This document shows positions 1 through 9,536 of a DNA stretch of 64,000 nt, one piece after another. Made by a program: the position numbers and the translations under genes. Position 1 is the stretch's first letter. Every line of letters begins with the position of its first letter. Origin of the DNA: Spirodela intermedia (lineage: Eukaryota; Streptophyta; Magnoliopsida; Alismatales; Araceae); contig LR746274.1 of assembly GCA_902729315.2 (NCBI GenBank), forward strand, positions 1,426,001 through 1,490,000, written 5' to 3'. A model generated the notes under the pieces. It had not been told where the DNA came from. It ran no database searches and was given only the letters and a program-made list of their open reading frames with translations.

Positions 1-132
1 CCTCACTGTATGGGATTTTATCCGTGCTCTAATCTAGATCATAATCTTGGAACTTTCCCTTATGGAAAGGAAATAAAAATGATTTTTTACATAAATTTAA
101 TTGTGGGCCTTATAGTTTTACCCGCTGTCCAG

Positions 133-809
133 GGAAGAACTGAAACAGATTGTGCTCTCCGACCTCCACAAGCTCTTGGGTGTTGATGGAGAGCCAAGTT
201 TTATCAAGTGCGTGCCCACCACCGTCATCGGATCCCTCTACATCTCCACAGGGCCTATCTCCTCCACTCGAGGGGCTCCTTCATTCATCATTACTTACTA
301 TATATAGCATGGTGTTACCGCAGGCATGTTTACTGGAGCAAGGCCTTCCCATTGTACAGTCGTGATTATGGCTTAGTTCTGGAGGCCATAGAAAGGATGG
401 AGCGAAATCTTCCAGGGTTCTACTATGCGGGCAAGTCACTATCTACTCTTAATCATTTCCTCTACTGACTGATCTATCTGTGATAGTTGATAGAGAAGGC
501 ATGATAAACCCTTTTCGGTACAAACAGAATCTATATATGTATGTATATATTTATGTATATGTAGATTAAATTGCCTCTTATAGTGGATAACTTACCATCT
601 AGCGACCTCTATATGGCTGAGAGGGCCTCCCAAGATCCTTCGTGGTTTTTTTTAAACAAATAATTGAATTTTCTTCTTCGTCTCAATGTGAGCTTGCAGG
701 CAATCATAGAGATGGGCTTTCGGTTGGGAAGGCCATTGCGTCGGGATTCAGAGCCGCAGACCTTGCCATCTCCTACCTCAACTCTTCGGTCAGAGAAGAC
801 GCAGTATGA
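133..809 (+). CDS. PPOX2: Protoporphyrinogen oxidase 2 (PPOX2), C-terminal exons only
   Basis: This is the 3' end of a gene that begins left of the window. Three exons are readable: 133-207 ([16 protein letters not shown]), 324-430 ([11 protein letters not shown] through YYAG) and 700-809 ([16 protein letters not shown] to the stop at 807-809). The order and wording match the C-terminus of plant PPO2, an FAD enzyme. It oxidises protoporphyrinogen IX to protoporphyrin IX, the last step shared by haem and chlorophyll synthesis, in mitochondria and/or plastids. The [11 protein letters not shown] and AADL region is the conserved FAD-side C-terminus. Intron 208-323 is GT-AG. Intron 431-699 appears to start with GC (donor GG|GCAAGT) and end with AG, because only this junction keeps YYAG-NHRDG in frame. 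Bases 1-132 are the preceding intron. Family identity is confident from recalled homologues; exon borders are inferred. Confidence 0.92.
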
Positions 810-1377
810 ATTCAGTAACTTGGTTTTTCAAAGGTGCTCATCTCCCCCCTTCAATCCCTCTCAGCAATGGATAGAAGCCTTCGTTTGGAAAACCCTAGCT
901 GATCCAATCTTCCGACAGAACTCTCTCTCTCTCTTGATACACATATATCTATTAGAGGCTTTTGAGGCCATTGGCGACGACGTTTATCTCTGAAGTCAAC
1001 GATCTTACTTGGCTAAAACTGAGGATCATTCATACTGTTCAGTGGTGGATCATTGTTTCTCATACGGTACGCAGGATTCCGGGCCTAGACTTCATGAAGT
1101 CTAGGGCCGGCCCGGACCAGCCCGGGCCCGGGCTCGGCCCTTTCGAAACGGGCCAATGTGGGACAATAATGAGACGGCTAAACCAAGGCCTCGGGCCGGG
1201 CCCAGACCCTGCCTGGATAAGGACCAGGTCGGGCTTATTTTTACTCTGGCTGGGCTTAAGAACGTTTGAAAAAATGGGCCGTTCCCCGCTCCAAATTTAC
1301 TCGGTCCATTACTATGTCTACTACGGGCACTATATCCCCGATTCATAATTGATCCAGGGATTTGAGAGCAGATGGAT
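810..1377. other. Intergenic region with GC-rich palindromic block
   Basis: After the PPOX2 stop there is probable 3' UTR. From about 1080 to 1270 follows a block of alternating GGGCC/GGCCC words. At its left edge is a perfect 20-base palindrome (1085-1104, halves CTAGACTTCA and TGAAGTCTAG). No coding similarity is recognised. Subterminal GGGCCGGGCC runs of this kind occur in some plant hAT-type transposons, but no terminal repeats or target duplications were identified. Confidence 0.4.
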
Positions 1378-1938
1378 TGGCCCACTAAAGGCCAAAGAAA
1401 TAGGCCCAATAAAGGCTTTCTTGGTTTTGGGCCGTCTCTATATCCATATGTGGAAAGTAAGCCGTGACAACGAAATTTACTATTGGGCTTCGGCCTCGGG
1501 GTTGGACAGAGCCCAGTTTCGTTCTTGTCTGGGTCATGTCAAAAACTTTGATATTCTCTCTCTGTCCCTCTATACACGTGTCCTGTGTCCATCTGGAGAT
1601 GGAGGGCTGACGCTGGGCTTTAAAGAGTGAAACCAAATTGCCATTTTTCGGGCCTTTTTCTGGGCCCGGGATCGGGATGAATGGAATGGACGGTGGGGAT
1701 TGGAGTGAATGGCGGAGAGCTTTAGTGTAATGTGTTCCGGCTAGGCAACTTACCCTCATTTCCCTCAAGAGTAAAACCCTAGGCAATGCCAGGCGCTGAA
1801 GCTCGCTCCTTCAGCTCGATAAAACCTCTGCCCGCCTCCATAAACCCTAGGGGTCGGGGTTGCTCCTGGAAGGGAGGGAGGGAGGAGGTTGTTGATTTGT
1901 TTGGAGGGAGGAGAGGGGCGAACTAGGGTTCTTCTGGG
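1378..1938 (+). promoter_or_regulatory. Probable NOP56 promoter and 5' UTR with site II and telo-box motifs
   Basis: The DNA upstream of NOP56 carries several GGCCCA/TGGGCC/TGGGCT words (about 1379, 1402, 1428 and 1484), which match plant site II elements bound by TCP factors. It also carries telo-box cores: AAACCCTA at 1774-1781 and 1842-1849, and the inverse form TAGGGTT at 1924-1930. This pairing is established for plant ribosomal-protein and ribosome-biogenesis genes, which fits the downstream gene. The transcription start is not determined. Confidence 0.6.
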
Positions 1939-4900
1939 ATGTCTCTCTACCTCCTCTTCGAGTCGGCCTCCGGGTACTCCATTTTCCAGGCGCACGGCAT
2001 CGATGAGATCGGGCAGAACACCGAGGCGGTCCGGAACTCGGTCCTCGACCTCACTCGCTTCGGCAAGGTCGTTAAGCTCGTCGCTTTCAAGCCCTTCGCA
2101 TCCGCTCTGGATGCCCTGAACCAGTGCAATGCAGTTTCTGAAGGTGAGAGCACGTGGAAGGAGCATCTGTCACGTTGAGGTTTATTGGACCACGTTGAGG
2201 GGGGCTAGCCGAGCTCATTATGGATAATTTTCTTCAGTATTTGCCTGTATGCCGGTCCTCTTCCTTGTGCAATTTGACCGTATAGTCAAGTAAGCGAGAA
2301 AAAATGGTCGATTGATGATCGCATGTATCCCTCGTTGCTTTTGGGCGTTTTCCTAGATGTTTGCCTTTACATTTGAATCTTCTCTCTGCCCATTTTTCCT
2401 GTTCAATCGCTCTGTCCGTTTACTCTAGTATCACCTTGGATTCTAATCTAGAGTGCGCCTGCTTGAGTTCGACAAGCATTGGCCCCAGATCTGTCTTCCA
2501 CCATTATTGCCCTGTCATATTATATGTTTACCTAAATCTCATGTGTCATCTCATTTGTTCTTGGTTCCAGGTATTCTAACTGAGGAGCTGAGGAACTTCT
2601 TGGAATCCAGTTTTCCAAGAACCAAAGAAGGGAAAAAGGCCAAGTACAGCCTGGGGTTGGCTGAACCGAAGATTGGATCCCAGATCTCTGAAGTGACTAA
2701 AATTCCCTGCCAGAGTAATGAGTTTGTTCTTGAGCTGCTCCGGGGCATCCGTTTACACTTTGATAGGTTCATCGACAGCCTAAAGGTTTGGATTCAATAT
2801 GTGGTTCCCTTAGCAAAACCTTTCAAGTCTCCCTTACACCAGCATACTCATCTATCCTTTTCTCATCATCGTGGACACTTATTTGCAGCCATATGACTTG
2901 GAGAAGGCCCAGCTTGGTTTGGGGCATAGTTACAGCCGCGCAAAAGTTAAGTTCAATGTCAATCGGGTTGATAATATGGTCATCCAGGCTATATTCCTGC
3001 TTGATACTCTGGATAAAGATATCAACTCCTTTTCAATGAGAGTCAGGTTGGTCGGACAATCGTGTTGACATATCATCTACTCTGTTCATGCACTTTCGAG
3101 TTTAACGATACATGCCCGGTAATCCTTTTGTTACCTAAATGCTAATTTTTTGTAGATGCCTCTTGCATCTGAGCTAGCAGTATGTTCTTCGAGAAAACAG
3201 TTCATTTTGTTTCAGGATATATTTATCAATATATGTATCTTTATTTAATGTTCTCAATCAATTTGACTATGCTAAAATTCATTTACTATTTAGCATTGAT
3301 TTCATTTTTTCTGCTTAGGGTTCGAATCATTGCATATTCTTGGCTCTTAGATTTAATGTTTCGCACTTTTCTTCCACATTTCGTAATTTAATTTGTTTTA
3401 ATTTCCCGTTGCTTGCAGAGAGTGGTACTCGTGGCATTTCCCCGAACTCGTCAAAATAGTAAACGACAACTACTTGTATGCGAAAATAGCCAAATTTGTG
3501 GAGAACAAATCAAACTTGACGGATGAACACATACCAGCGTTAGCTGACATACTTGGTGATGATGACAAGGCAAAGGAGGTCGTTGAAGCAGCAAAGGCGT
3601 CCATGGGTAAATGCCTTAGGATGAGCCTGTGCTCTTTAGGTGTCTAGTCCATGCCTTCTGACCCTCATTGTTCCTTGTCTTTTCAGGACAAGATCTGTCT
3701 CCCATTGACTTGATCAATGTCCAGCAGTTCGCCCAAAGGGTCATGGATCTGTCTGAGTACAGAAGAAAGCTTTACGATTATCTTGTCCAGAAGATGAATG
3801 ACATCGCTCCCAATCTGGCGACCCTAATTGGTGAAGTCGTCGGGGCTCGCCTGATTTCCCATGCAGGAAGTCTCTCAAATCTGGCCAAGTGTCCTTCCTC
3901 CACCCTTCAGATTCTTGGCGCTGAGAAGGCTCTTTTCAGGTCTCTTAAAACCCATATATTGGCCGATATTAGACATGTATTTTTTCTGGACTATTTGAGA
4001 TTAGTTCTAGTTCTAAAATTCTTCTTTGAGGTTTATATGGTGGGTTATAATGCTAAACCCTCCGACTACTACAAACCGGTGATTCATTCGTTATTCTGAA
4101 CTTATTGAGGGCTCTGTAAATGAGAAAAAAAATGATTGGTGTGCGGTTATCATACTCATTTAATTGCATGTTGAGATCCTTAGTTTTAGATTGGACGGCC
4201 TAATATCTTAGGATATACGATTTGTATGCTCACAGACTAGAAATTCTTTTTTCTTTTTTTTTCTTTTTTTTTGGTTGTTGCCGGATGAGCAATTGCGTCT
4301 ACTGACCTTGGTGAGTTTCCAGGGCTTTGAAAACCCGTGGAAATACCCCTAAGTATGGTCTGATCTTCCACTCATCGTTCATCGGCCGAGCATCAACCCG
4401 GAATAAGGGCCGTTTGGCCCGTTACCTTGCTAACAAGTGTTCTATCGCCTCCCGCATAGACTGCTTTTCCGGTGGGTCCATCCTTGTTCGGTGGCTGGGT
4501 TTAAACTTCGAATTATATATCGATTGGGCTGTCTTCTCAAACAGATTTTTGATGCTGCAGAGAGTAGCACCACGGTGTTCGGTCAGAAGCTGCGGGAACA
4601 GGTCGAAGAGAGGTTGGACTTCTATGACAAGGGAGTTGCTCCTCGGAAGAATGTTGATGTGATGAAAGCCGCCATTGAGAGTGCATCAAACAAAGAAGAT
4701 GGTGAGCAATTTTAAGTGGGTTCTTTTTAGTTTTATCTCCCTATGGATTATATTATAAAATGGCCGTAATCATTGGCATCTTACATCAATCTACTCATAT
4801 AACATGTGAAAATCTGTGGGTTTCTAGCTGAAGTGAGAACTGCTCTGTAATGATATCAGTTCTACTCTCATCCTACGTTTGCAGATACGAAAGAAGATCA

Positions 4901-5237
4901 GATGGATGTGGATGAGAAACCATCTGACTCCGCCAAGAAGAGCAAGAAGAAGAAGTCCAAGACAGAGAACAATGGTGCGGCAGAGCCCGCGGCTGAGGAC
5001 GGGCCCCGAGTTGCGCCTCCGCAGCCCGAAATTGAGAAGAAGAAGAAGAAGAAGCACAAGCTGTCCGAGGAGCCAGAATCAGAGCCTGCATCCGCGAAGA
5101 CGAATGGAGCGGACTTGGAGTCGGAGAGGAAGAAGAAGAAGAAAAAGCAGCACGAGGAGGCAGATGGGGTCAAAGACGTTCAGCCCACCAGCGAGAAGAA
5201 GAAGAAGAAGAAATCCAAGAGCAAGGATGATGAGTGA
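1939..5237 (+). CDS. NOP56: Nucleolar protein 56 (box C/D snoRNP core subunit)
   Basis: Eight exons join in frame: 1939-2143, 2571-2785, 2889-3046, 3419-3606, 3687-3939, 4323-4471, 4561-4701 and 4885-5237. They sum to 1662 nt, giving 553 residues. All seven introns are GT-AG. The N-terminus ([20 protein letters not shown]) is the NOP5NT region. The middle holds the NOSIC/coiled-coil part ([17 protein letters not shown], then [10 protein letters not shown]). The Nop domain runs through [20 protein letters not shown] and [18 protein letters not shown]. The last exon is a charged tail with repeated KKKKKK clusters and acidic spacers, typical of eukaryotic NOP56. NOP56 pairs with NOP58, fibrillarin and SNU13 to guide 2'-O-methylation and rRNA processing in the nucleolus. 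The gene looks complete and functional. The start is the first ATG of the conserved N-terminus. Confidence 0.96.
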
Positions 5238-5447
5238 GTTGATCAGTCTCTTGGCCGAGCTCCCTGCCCTCAGAAGGAAATGAGGTGGGCCCAAGCTGGC
5301 CGAGCATCATCTCACCGATATCTAGAGTCTGTCTCCCAGAGCCTGTGTTCTTGGGATCAAAACCTGTGATATTCTTGGCTGAATTGAGTTATTGCTGCTT
5401 ACTTTATTTTGGTACTTGGTTTCTACAAGCTGTACTTTGAGGAATGA

Positions 5448-5483
<36 letters not shown>

Positions 5484-5890
5484 CGTTATCTAAATAGATA
5501 ATTGATGGGCTTCCTGTAAACCGGGTTTCAAACGGGCTTATTAATGCCAGAGCCCAGCCCGCTTTGAAGAAGGATAATTATTTCTAGTCAATCCTATAGT
5601 GGGGTGTATTATATCTATTCAACCGTATAAGTTCTCTGATTATTTTCCAAGGCCCTTGGCCTGGCCTTGCAAGAGTCACCTTCGGCTGACGGGAGGGGGG
5701 GGGGGAGGGGGAAGTGGTGAACATTGTTATTCTTACCGGTGGTGATGGGATTCTGCTCGACCGTATCCGCGGTATAATATCTGCAAGGAGAAGCTCCCCC
5801 TCCGCAGGTTGGCGCGTTCGACAGTCCCGAAGTGTTCCGGCATGTGGGCTCCGAGGGTCTCCTCCGGCGGCGGAATACGGCAACTCCCAT
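5238..5890. other. NOP56 3' UTR and intergenic spacer with (GAT)n microsatellite
   Basis: The probable NOP56 3' UTR is followed by a (GAT)n repeat of about 36 bases (5446-5482). Beyond it lie GGGCTT/GCCCAGCCC words and a G-run at 5692-5710. No gene is recognised. Confidence 0.5.
5446..5482. repeat. (GAT)n microsatellite
   Basis: An uninterrupted trinucleotide repeat reads GATGATGAT through the stretch, just downstream of the NOP56 stop and likely within its 3' UTR. Confidence 0.9.
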
Positions 5891-6689
5891 GGATCAGCGG
5901 CCGGCGAGACCGTGGCCGCAGCAGGCAGCAGCAGCAGCCGCCAGCCACGGCGGAGCCCGCCACGCCCTCCAGGTTCGCTGTGGACCATCTGCTTCCCCCT
6001 CTTTTCTATCTTATGCGCTGTGGATTCTTCCTCTGGTCGTGGATTCTGCTAAGAACTCCTGGCGGTTCACCTATAGAGTCGCCTTGTTTACTTTTGAATT
6101 CTTACTGCCCAGTCTCTGCTAAGAACTTCTGGCTCGCTTTAGAAGAAGTCATTATCTGTATGATATAATCATCGGGATATTTTAGAAACCTTTCTTTTGA
6201 TTTTACTCGAGATTCGGTGCAACCAACTGACCTGACGAAGAGCGTATCACACCGCTGATTTTATTTAATTTTCTTTTTTTTATTGGCCAGTCAAAGAATC
6301 GCACTGCCTGAACACAATTTGAGTCGAAGTCTTGCGGCTGTCTGATTTTCATCATTTGAGTTCGAGTTTGAGTAGGAATGTTCAGACTGAGGCAGTGCCC
6401 TCTCGTCAGTGAGATTACAGCAGAATGATGTGTTTTCCCTCCCTCCAATCGGAGGATCCCCAGCTTTTTAAATATTTAAATTATCTGCGATAGAAGACCT
6501 GATATGTTGAACATGAACGAGAGATAATTGATCAAACAAGGAAAACCACAGGCTTAGTGCGGCAATCGCTAAGAGCCCCATTCAATCTGCCATTTATTTC
6601 ATTAAGCCATCCTTGTATACCATGAACATGTTCTTTCTTTGATTGAATATATATATATATAGATATATATATAGGTATGTATGTATGTA

Positions 6690-6737
<48 letters not shown>

Positions 6738-7330
6738 CTAAGTTTTTTTGGTAGAGTTTTGTGGGTGAGGATGGGTTCGCCTCAAAGAAAAGGAAAAGTC
6801 ATTGTCTTGCGCTTCAGTCTCTGTTGGGAATCAAATCACATTTGGCATCTGTTTCTGCTTTTTTCTTTCCTTTACTTAGGGTGAGGTCTTCACGATCGGT
6901 GATGACTTCCATGAGAGTTTTCTGCCTCTTTTTATCGGGAACGTACGTTCAGCTGCTCGTGCGATTTAGATCAAGCCATCTATCTATCCTCTTGGGAGAT
7001 TGACTTGGCATCTTTCTCGATCTGAATGAAGAATTAGATTTAAACTTTTTTCTTCGTGGGGACTTTAGGATGTAAAATCAATGAATTCCAAGAGCATTTC
7101 GGTCGCCAACAGACTATTTAACCAACAAAATTATGGTCCTGTATTGTTGGACTAAGTATGTTCTTGGCTTTAATGTATATTATCTCCAAATATTGCATAT
7201 CCGTCGGACATAATTTTCGATGATTAGATTGCTCAATCATTATTGACTGCCAAAGATACAAATTTTCTTTCTTATATACCCGAAAATGCTTTCATCAGCT
7301 TGATGGATTCGAAATATTTGATCTTTGCAG
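5891..7330 (+). other. Region upstream of the recognised mTERF exons; 5' exon(s) unresolved
   Basis: The mTERF gene needs at least one more 5' exon coding for a transit peptide. The exon at 7331 begins in mid-codon and has no start codon. One candidate is the Ala/Arg/Gln-rich reading frame starting at ATG 5889 (MDQRPARPWPQQ), which could end at the CAG|GT at about 5971. Its phase does not fit the 7331 exon directly, so another exon would be needed or the candidate is wrong. The rest looks like intron or UTR and includes a (GTAT)n/(GT)n repeat. Confidence 0.35.
6675..6734. repeat. (GTAT)n followed by (GT)n microsatellite
   Basis: About five GTAT units lead directly into an uninterrupted run of about 20 GT units, with short TATA-type repeats just before (6648-6672). 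It lies in non-coding sequence upstream of the mTERF exons. Confidence 0.9.
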
Positions 7331-7383
7331 AACCCAACTTGACATTTCCCAGCACGTCTTTGTCTGCAAGGCGAGATTGGGTA

Positions 7384-7437
<54 letters not shown>

Positions 7438-9078
7438 CTGCGCGCGCTGAACCAGGTGATGTGGTCAATGTAACAACAGATGATTCTTTCTCACCCGGAG
7501 GTCAAGGGTTCACGACAGTCCCTTCAAACCTGCTGGTCGCAGAGAGGGAGGAGGCCAAGGCAGTTCTGTCCCTCTTCTTAAGGAAGCAGGGTTCCAGTAA
7601 CGCGGTCGCCTCCAGGACAATAAACCGCTCAGATCAATTCATCGAGCATCTCATCTCCAAGCTCCACTCCATCCACAAGTCCCGCTACCTTGTAGGTTCG
7701 ACCCTCCTCCTCCTCCTTCCTCCCCTGCTTTTCATTTCTTCTTCTTCATCATCATCTTTTTCCATTGTTCTTCTTCTTGTTCTTCAATTGCTTCTTCTTC
7801 TTCTTCTTCTTCTTCTTCTTCTTCTTCTTGTTCTTCAATTGCTTCTTCTTCTTCTTCTTCTTCTTCTTTCTTCTTCTTCTGCAAATGGGTTTGAACAGGC
7901 TGGGAATTGCAGGGAGGGAGCTGACGACCCTGGAAATAAGGAACGCCCTCGTCCCCTACCTGGAGGCCCTGCTGGAGGAGCACGGGGACCTCCTGGTGGC
8001 CGTCGTCGAGAACTTCCCCAACCCGCCGGGAAGGGACAGCCCCGCCGCCGCCAGCTCCCCGGCGCCGCCGCCGCCGCCCCCCGCCGCCGCCGACCCCTCC
8101 TCCAAGAAGCAGCGCGCCGTCTCCCGCGCCACCCAACTCGGCCCCCACGGTCACCTCCCCGACCACATCCTCTACCTCCTCGACCTCGGCATGGACCTCC
8201 AACAAATCAAGCTCGTCACCCACCGCTTCCCCGCCTTCGCCTACTACAACCTCGATAACAAGATCCGCCCCCTCGTGGAGCTCCTCCTCCAACTCGGCGT
8301 CGCCCGCAGCGACATCCCCACCATCATCTTCAAGCGCCCCCAGCTCTGCGGCATCAGCCTCTCCGAGAACCTCCTCCCCACCATGGCCTTCCTCGAGGAG
8401 CTCGGCGTGGACAAGAACCAGTGGGCCAAGGTCATCTACCGCTTCCCCGCTCTGCTCACCTACAGCCGCCACAAGCTCAAATCCCTCGTCGACTACCTCC
8501 TCCATCTCGGCGTCCCCCAAACCAGCATCGGCAAGATCCTCACCCGCTGCCCACACATCGTCAGCTACAGCGTGGAGGACAAACTGGAGCCCACGGCGGC
8601 GTACTTCCGCTCCATCGGCGTCGACGTCGCCGCCCTCATCCGCCGCTGCCCGCAGACCTTCGGCCTCAGCGTGGAGGCCAACCTCAAGCCCGTGACGGAG
8701 TTCTTCCTGCAGAGGGGGTTCTGCTTGCAGGAGGTCGCCGCCATGGTGGCCAAGTACGGGGCTCTGTACACCTTCAGCCTGGCCGAGAACATGACCCCCA
8801 AGTGGGAGTTCTTCCTCTCCACGGGGTACCCGTCGTCGGAGCTTGTCAAGTTCCCCCACTACTTTGGGTACAGCCTCGAGGAGCGCATCAAGCCGAGGTA
8901 CGCCAAGATGACGGCCTCAGGGGTTCGGCTGGTACTGAACCAGGTGCTCTCCGTCTCCGACGCCGACTTCGACAGGATCCTGGAGAAGAAGAAAACGAAG
9001 CTCGACGAAGACGACCACCTTTCTGCCCTTGCCCAGAAGAAGAAGAAGCAATGGAAGGAGGAGGCGGCCCAGAGGTAA
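7331..9078 (+). CDS. MTERF5: mTERF-family protein, plastid MTERF5/MDA1-like (5' end missing)
   Basis: Three exons are supported: 7331-7380, 7456-7695 and 7913-9078. They join as ARL-GDVVNV and SRYLV-GRELTTLEI. The protein has a central Pro/Ala-rich linker (about 8040-8110), then tandem mTERF repeats of about 30-35 residues, for example ITIFKRP-like IIFKRPQLCGISL, VIYRFPALLTYS, ILTRCPHIVSYS, LIRRCPQTFGLS and LVKFPHYFGYS. It ends in a Lys-rich tail. mTERF proteins are helical-repeat nucleic-acid binders that control organelle transcription. From memory the wording is closest to plant MTERF5 (MDA1), which acts at a plastid promoter/pause site. The large exon is extremely rich in C/G at third positions, unlike neighbouring genes. 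Both internal introns consist mostly of pyrimidine microsatellites. The first exon is unresolved. The family call is firm; the paralogue call is moderate. Confidence 0.85.
7388..7435. repeat. (CT)n microsatellite forming an mTERF intron
   Basis: About 24 CT units fill most of the 75-base intron 7381-7455. They probably serve as its polypyrimidine tract. Confidence 0.9.
7702..7880. repeat. (CTT/CTC)n imperfect microsatellite in mTERF intron
   Basis: Most of intron 7696-7912 consists of CTC and CTT triplets, broken twice by GTTCTTCAATTG. The sub-unit of GTTCTTCAATTG plus CTT triplets is duplicated (about 7779-7810 and 7828-7860). Poly-Phe/Leu reading frames across it are artefacts. Confidence 0.85.
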
Positions 9079-9536
9079 GCAAGCAAAGACCGCTCTCTAT
9101 CTTCTTAGGTAGAAGGACCTGTATGTATATTTTTGGTGGCCTCCGCCTTCGCCCGCTGTGTATTTATTTATCTAACCCTCTTAATTACCCGCGGTGGGGG
9201 TATCTCTCAAAATATTAATACGTTGAGAGGTTAAAGGCTTTTAGCTAGGGATTTGGGGGTCGCATTGCGAGAGTACGGTACCCAAACCTTTTTGCCACCT
9301 GTACGGATTTATATTGCATTTCAGGGCAACGCCTTCGCGAGTAGGGCCGAACGCAAAATATCGATGTACTGGGTGGAGAGAGTGAAATGGCCCATCTTTT
9401 GCCACGTGGCCCCCGCTGGCTTTTTCCCGCCTCCGTCTTCGGCTCCACTTCATTCCGGTGATCTCCATAAAATCTTTGTCGTGGAAAGCGGTTGCTCACT
9501 GTCTCGTCTTCTTCCTCTGCTCAGCCCTCACCCGCC
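9079..9536. other. Intergenic spacer, mTERF to DUF3537 gene
   Basis: This 458-base stretch must hold the mTERF 3' UTR and the promoter/5' UTR of the next gene. It includes a GCCACGTGGC-like E-box (CACGTG at about 9401-9406), a G-box core bound by bHLH/bZIP factors. No further gene is seen. Confidence 0.4.

Noticed and set aside
3607-3686. Possible box C/D snoRNA in a NOP56 intron (GGATGAG, then CTGA)
   Set aside because: The C box is not canonical and no terminal stem or C'/D' boxes could be seen. Other NOP56 introns were also inspected, including TTGATGAT near 2316, without a convincing match.
4879-5283. Arg-rich frame overlapping the last NOP56 exon
   Set aside because: It is a frame-shifted shadow of the lysine-rich tail.
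7765-7912. Reading frame beginning with poly-Phe (MFFFLFFNCFFF) upstream of the mTERF exon
   Set aside because: It is the CTT microsatellite of an intron. The conserved SRYLV-GRELTTLEI junction shows that splicing removes it.
7732-8859. 375-codon minus-strand frame opposite mTERF
   Set aside because: It is the antisense shadow of a strongly C/G-ending exon; it is low complexity and has no family match.
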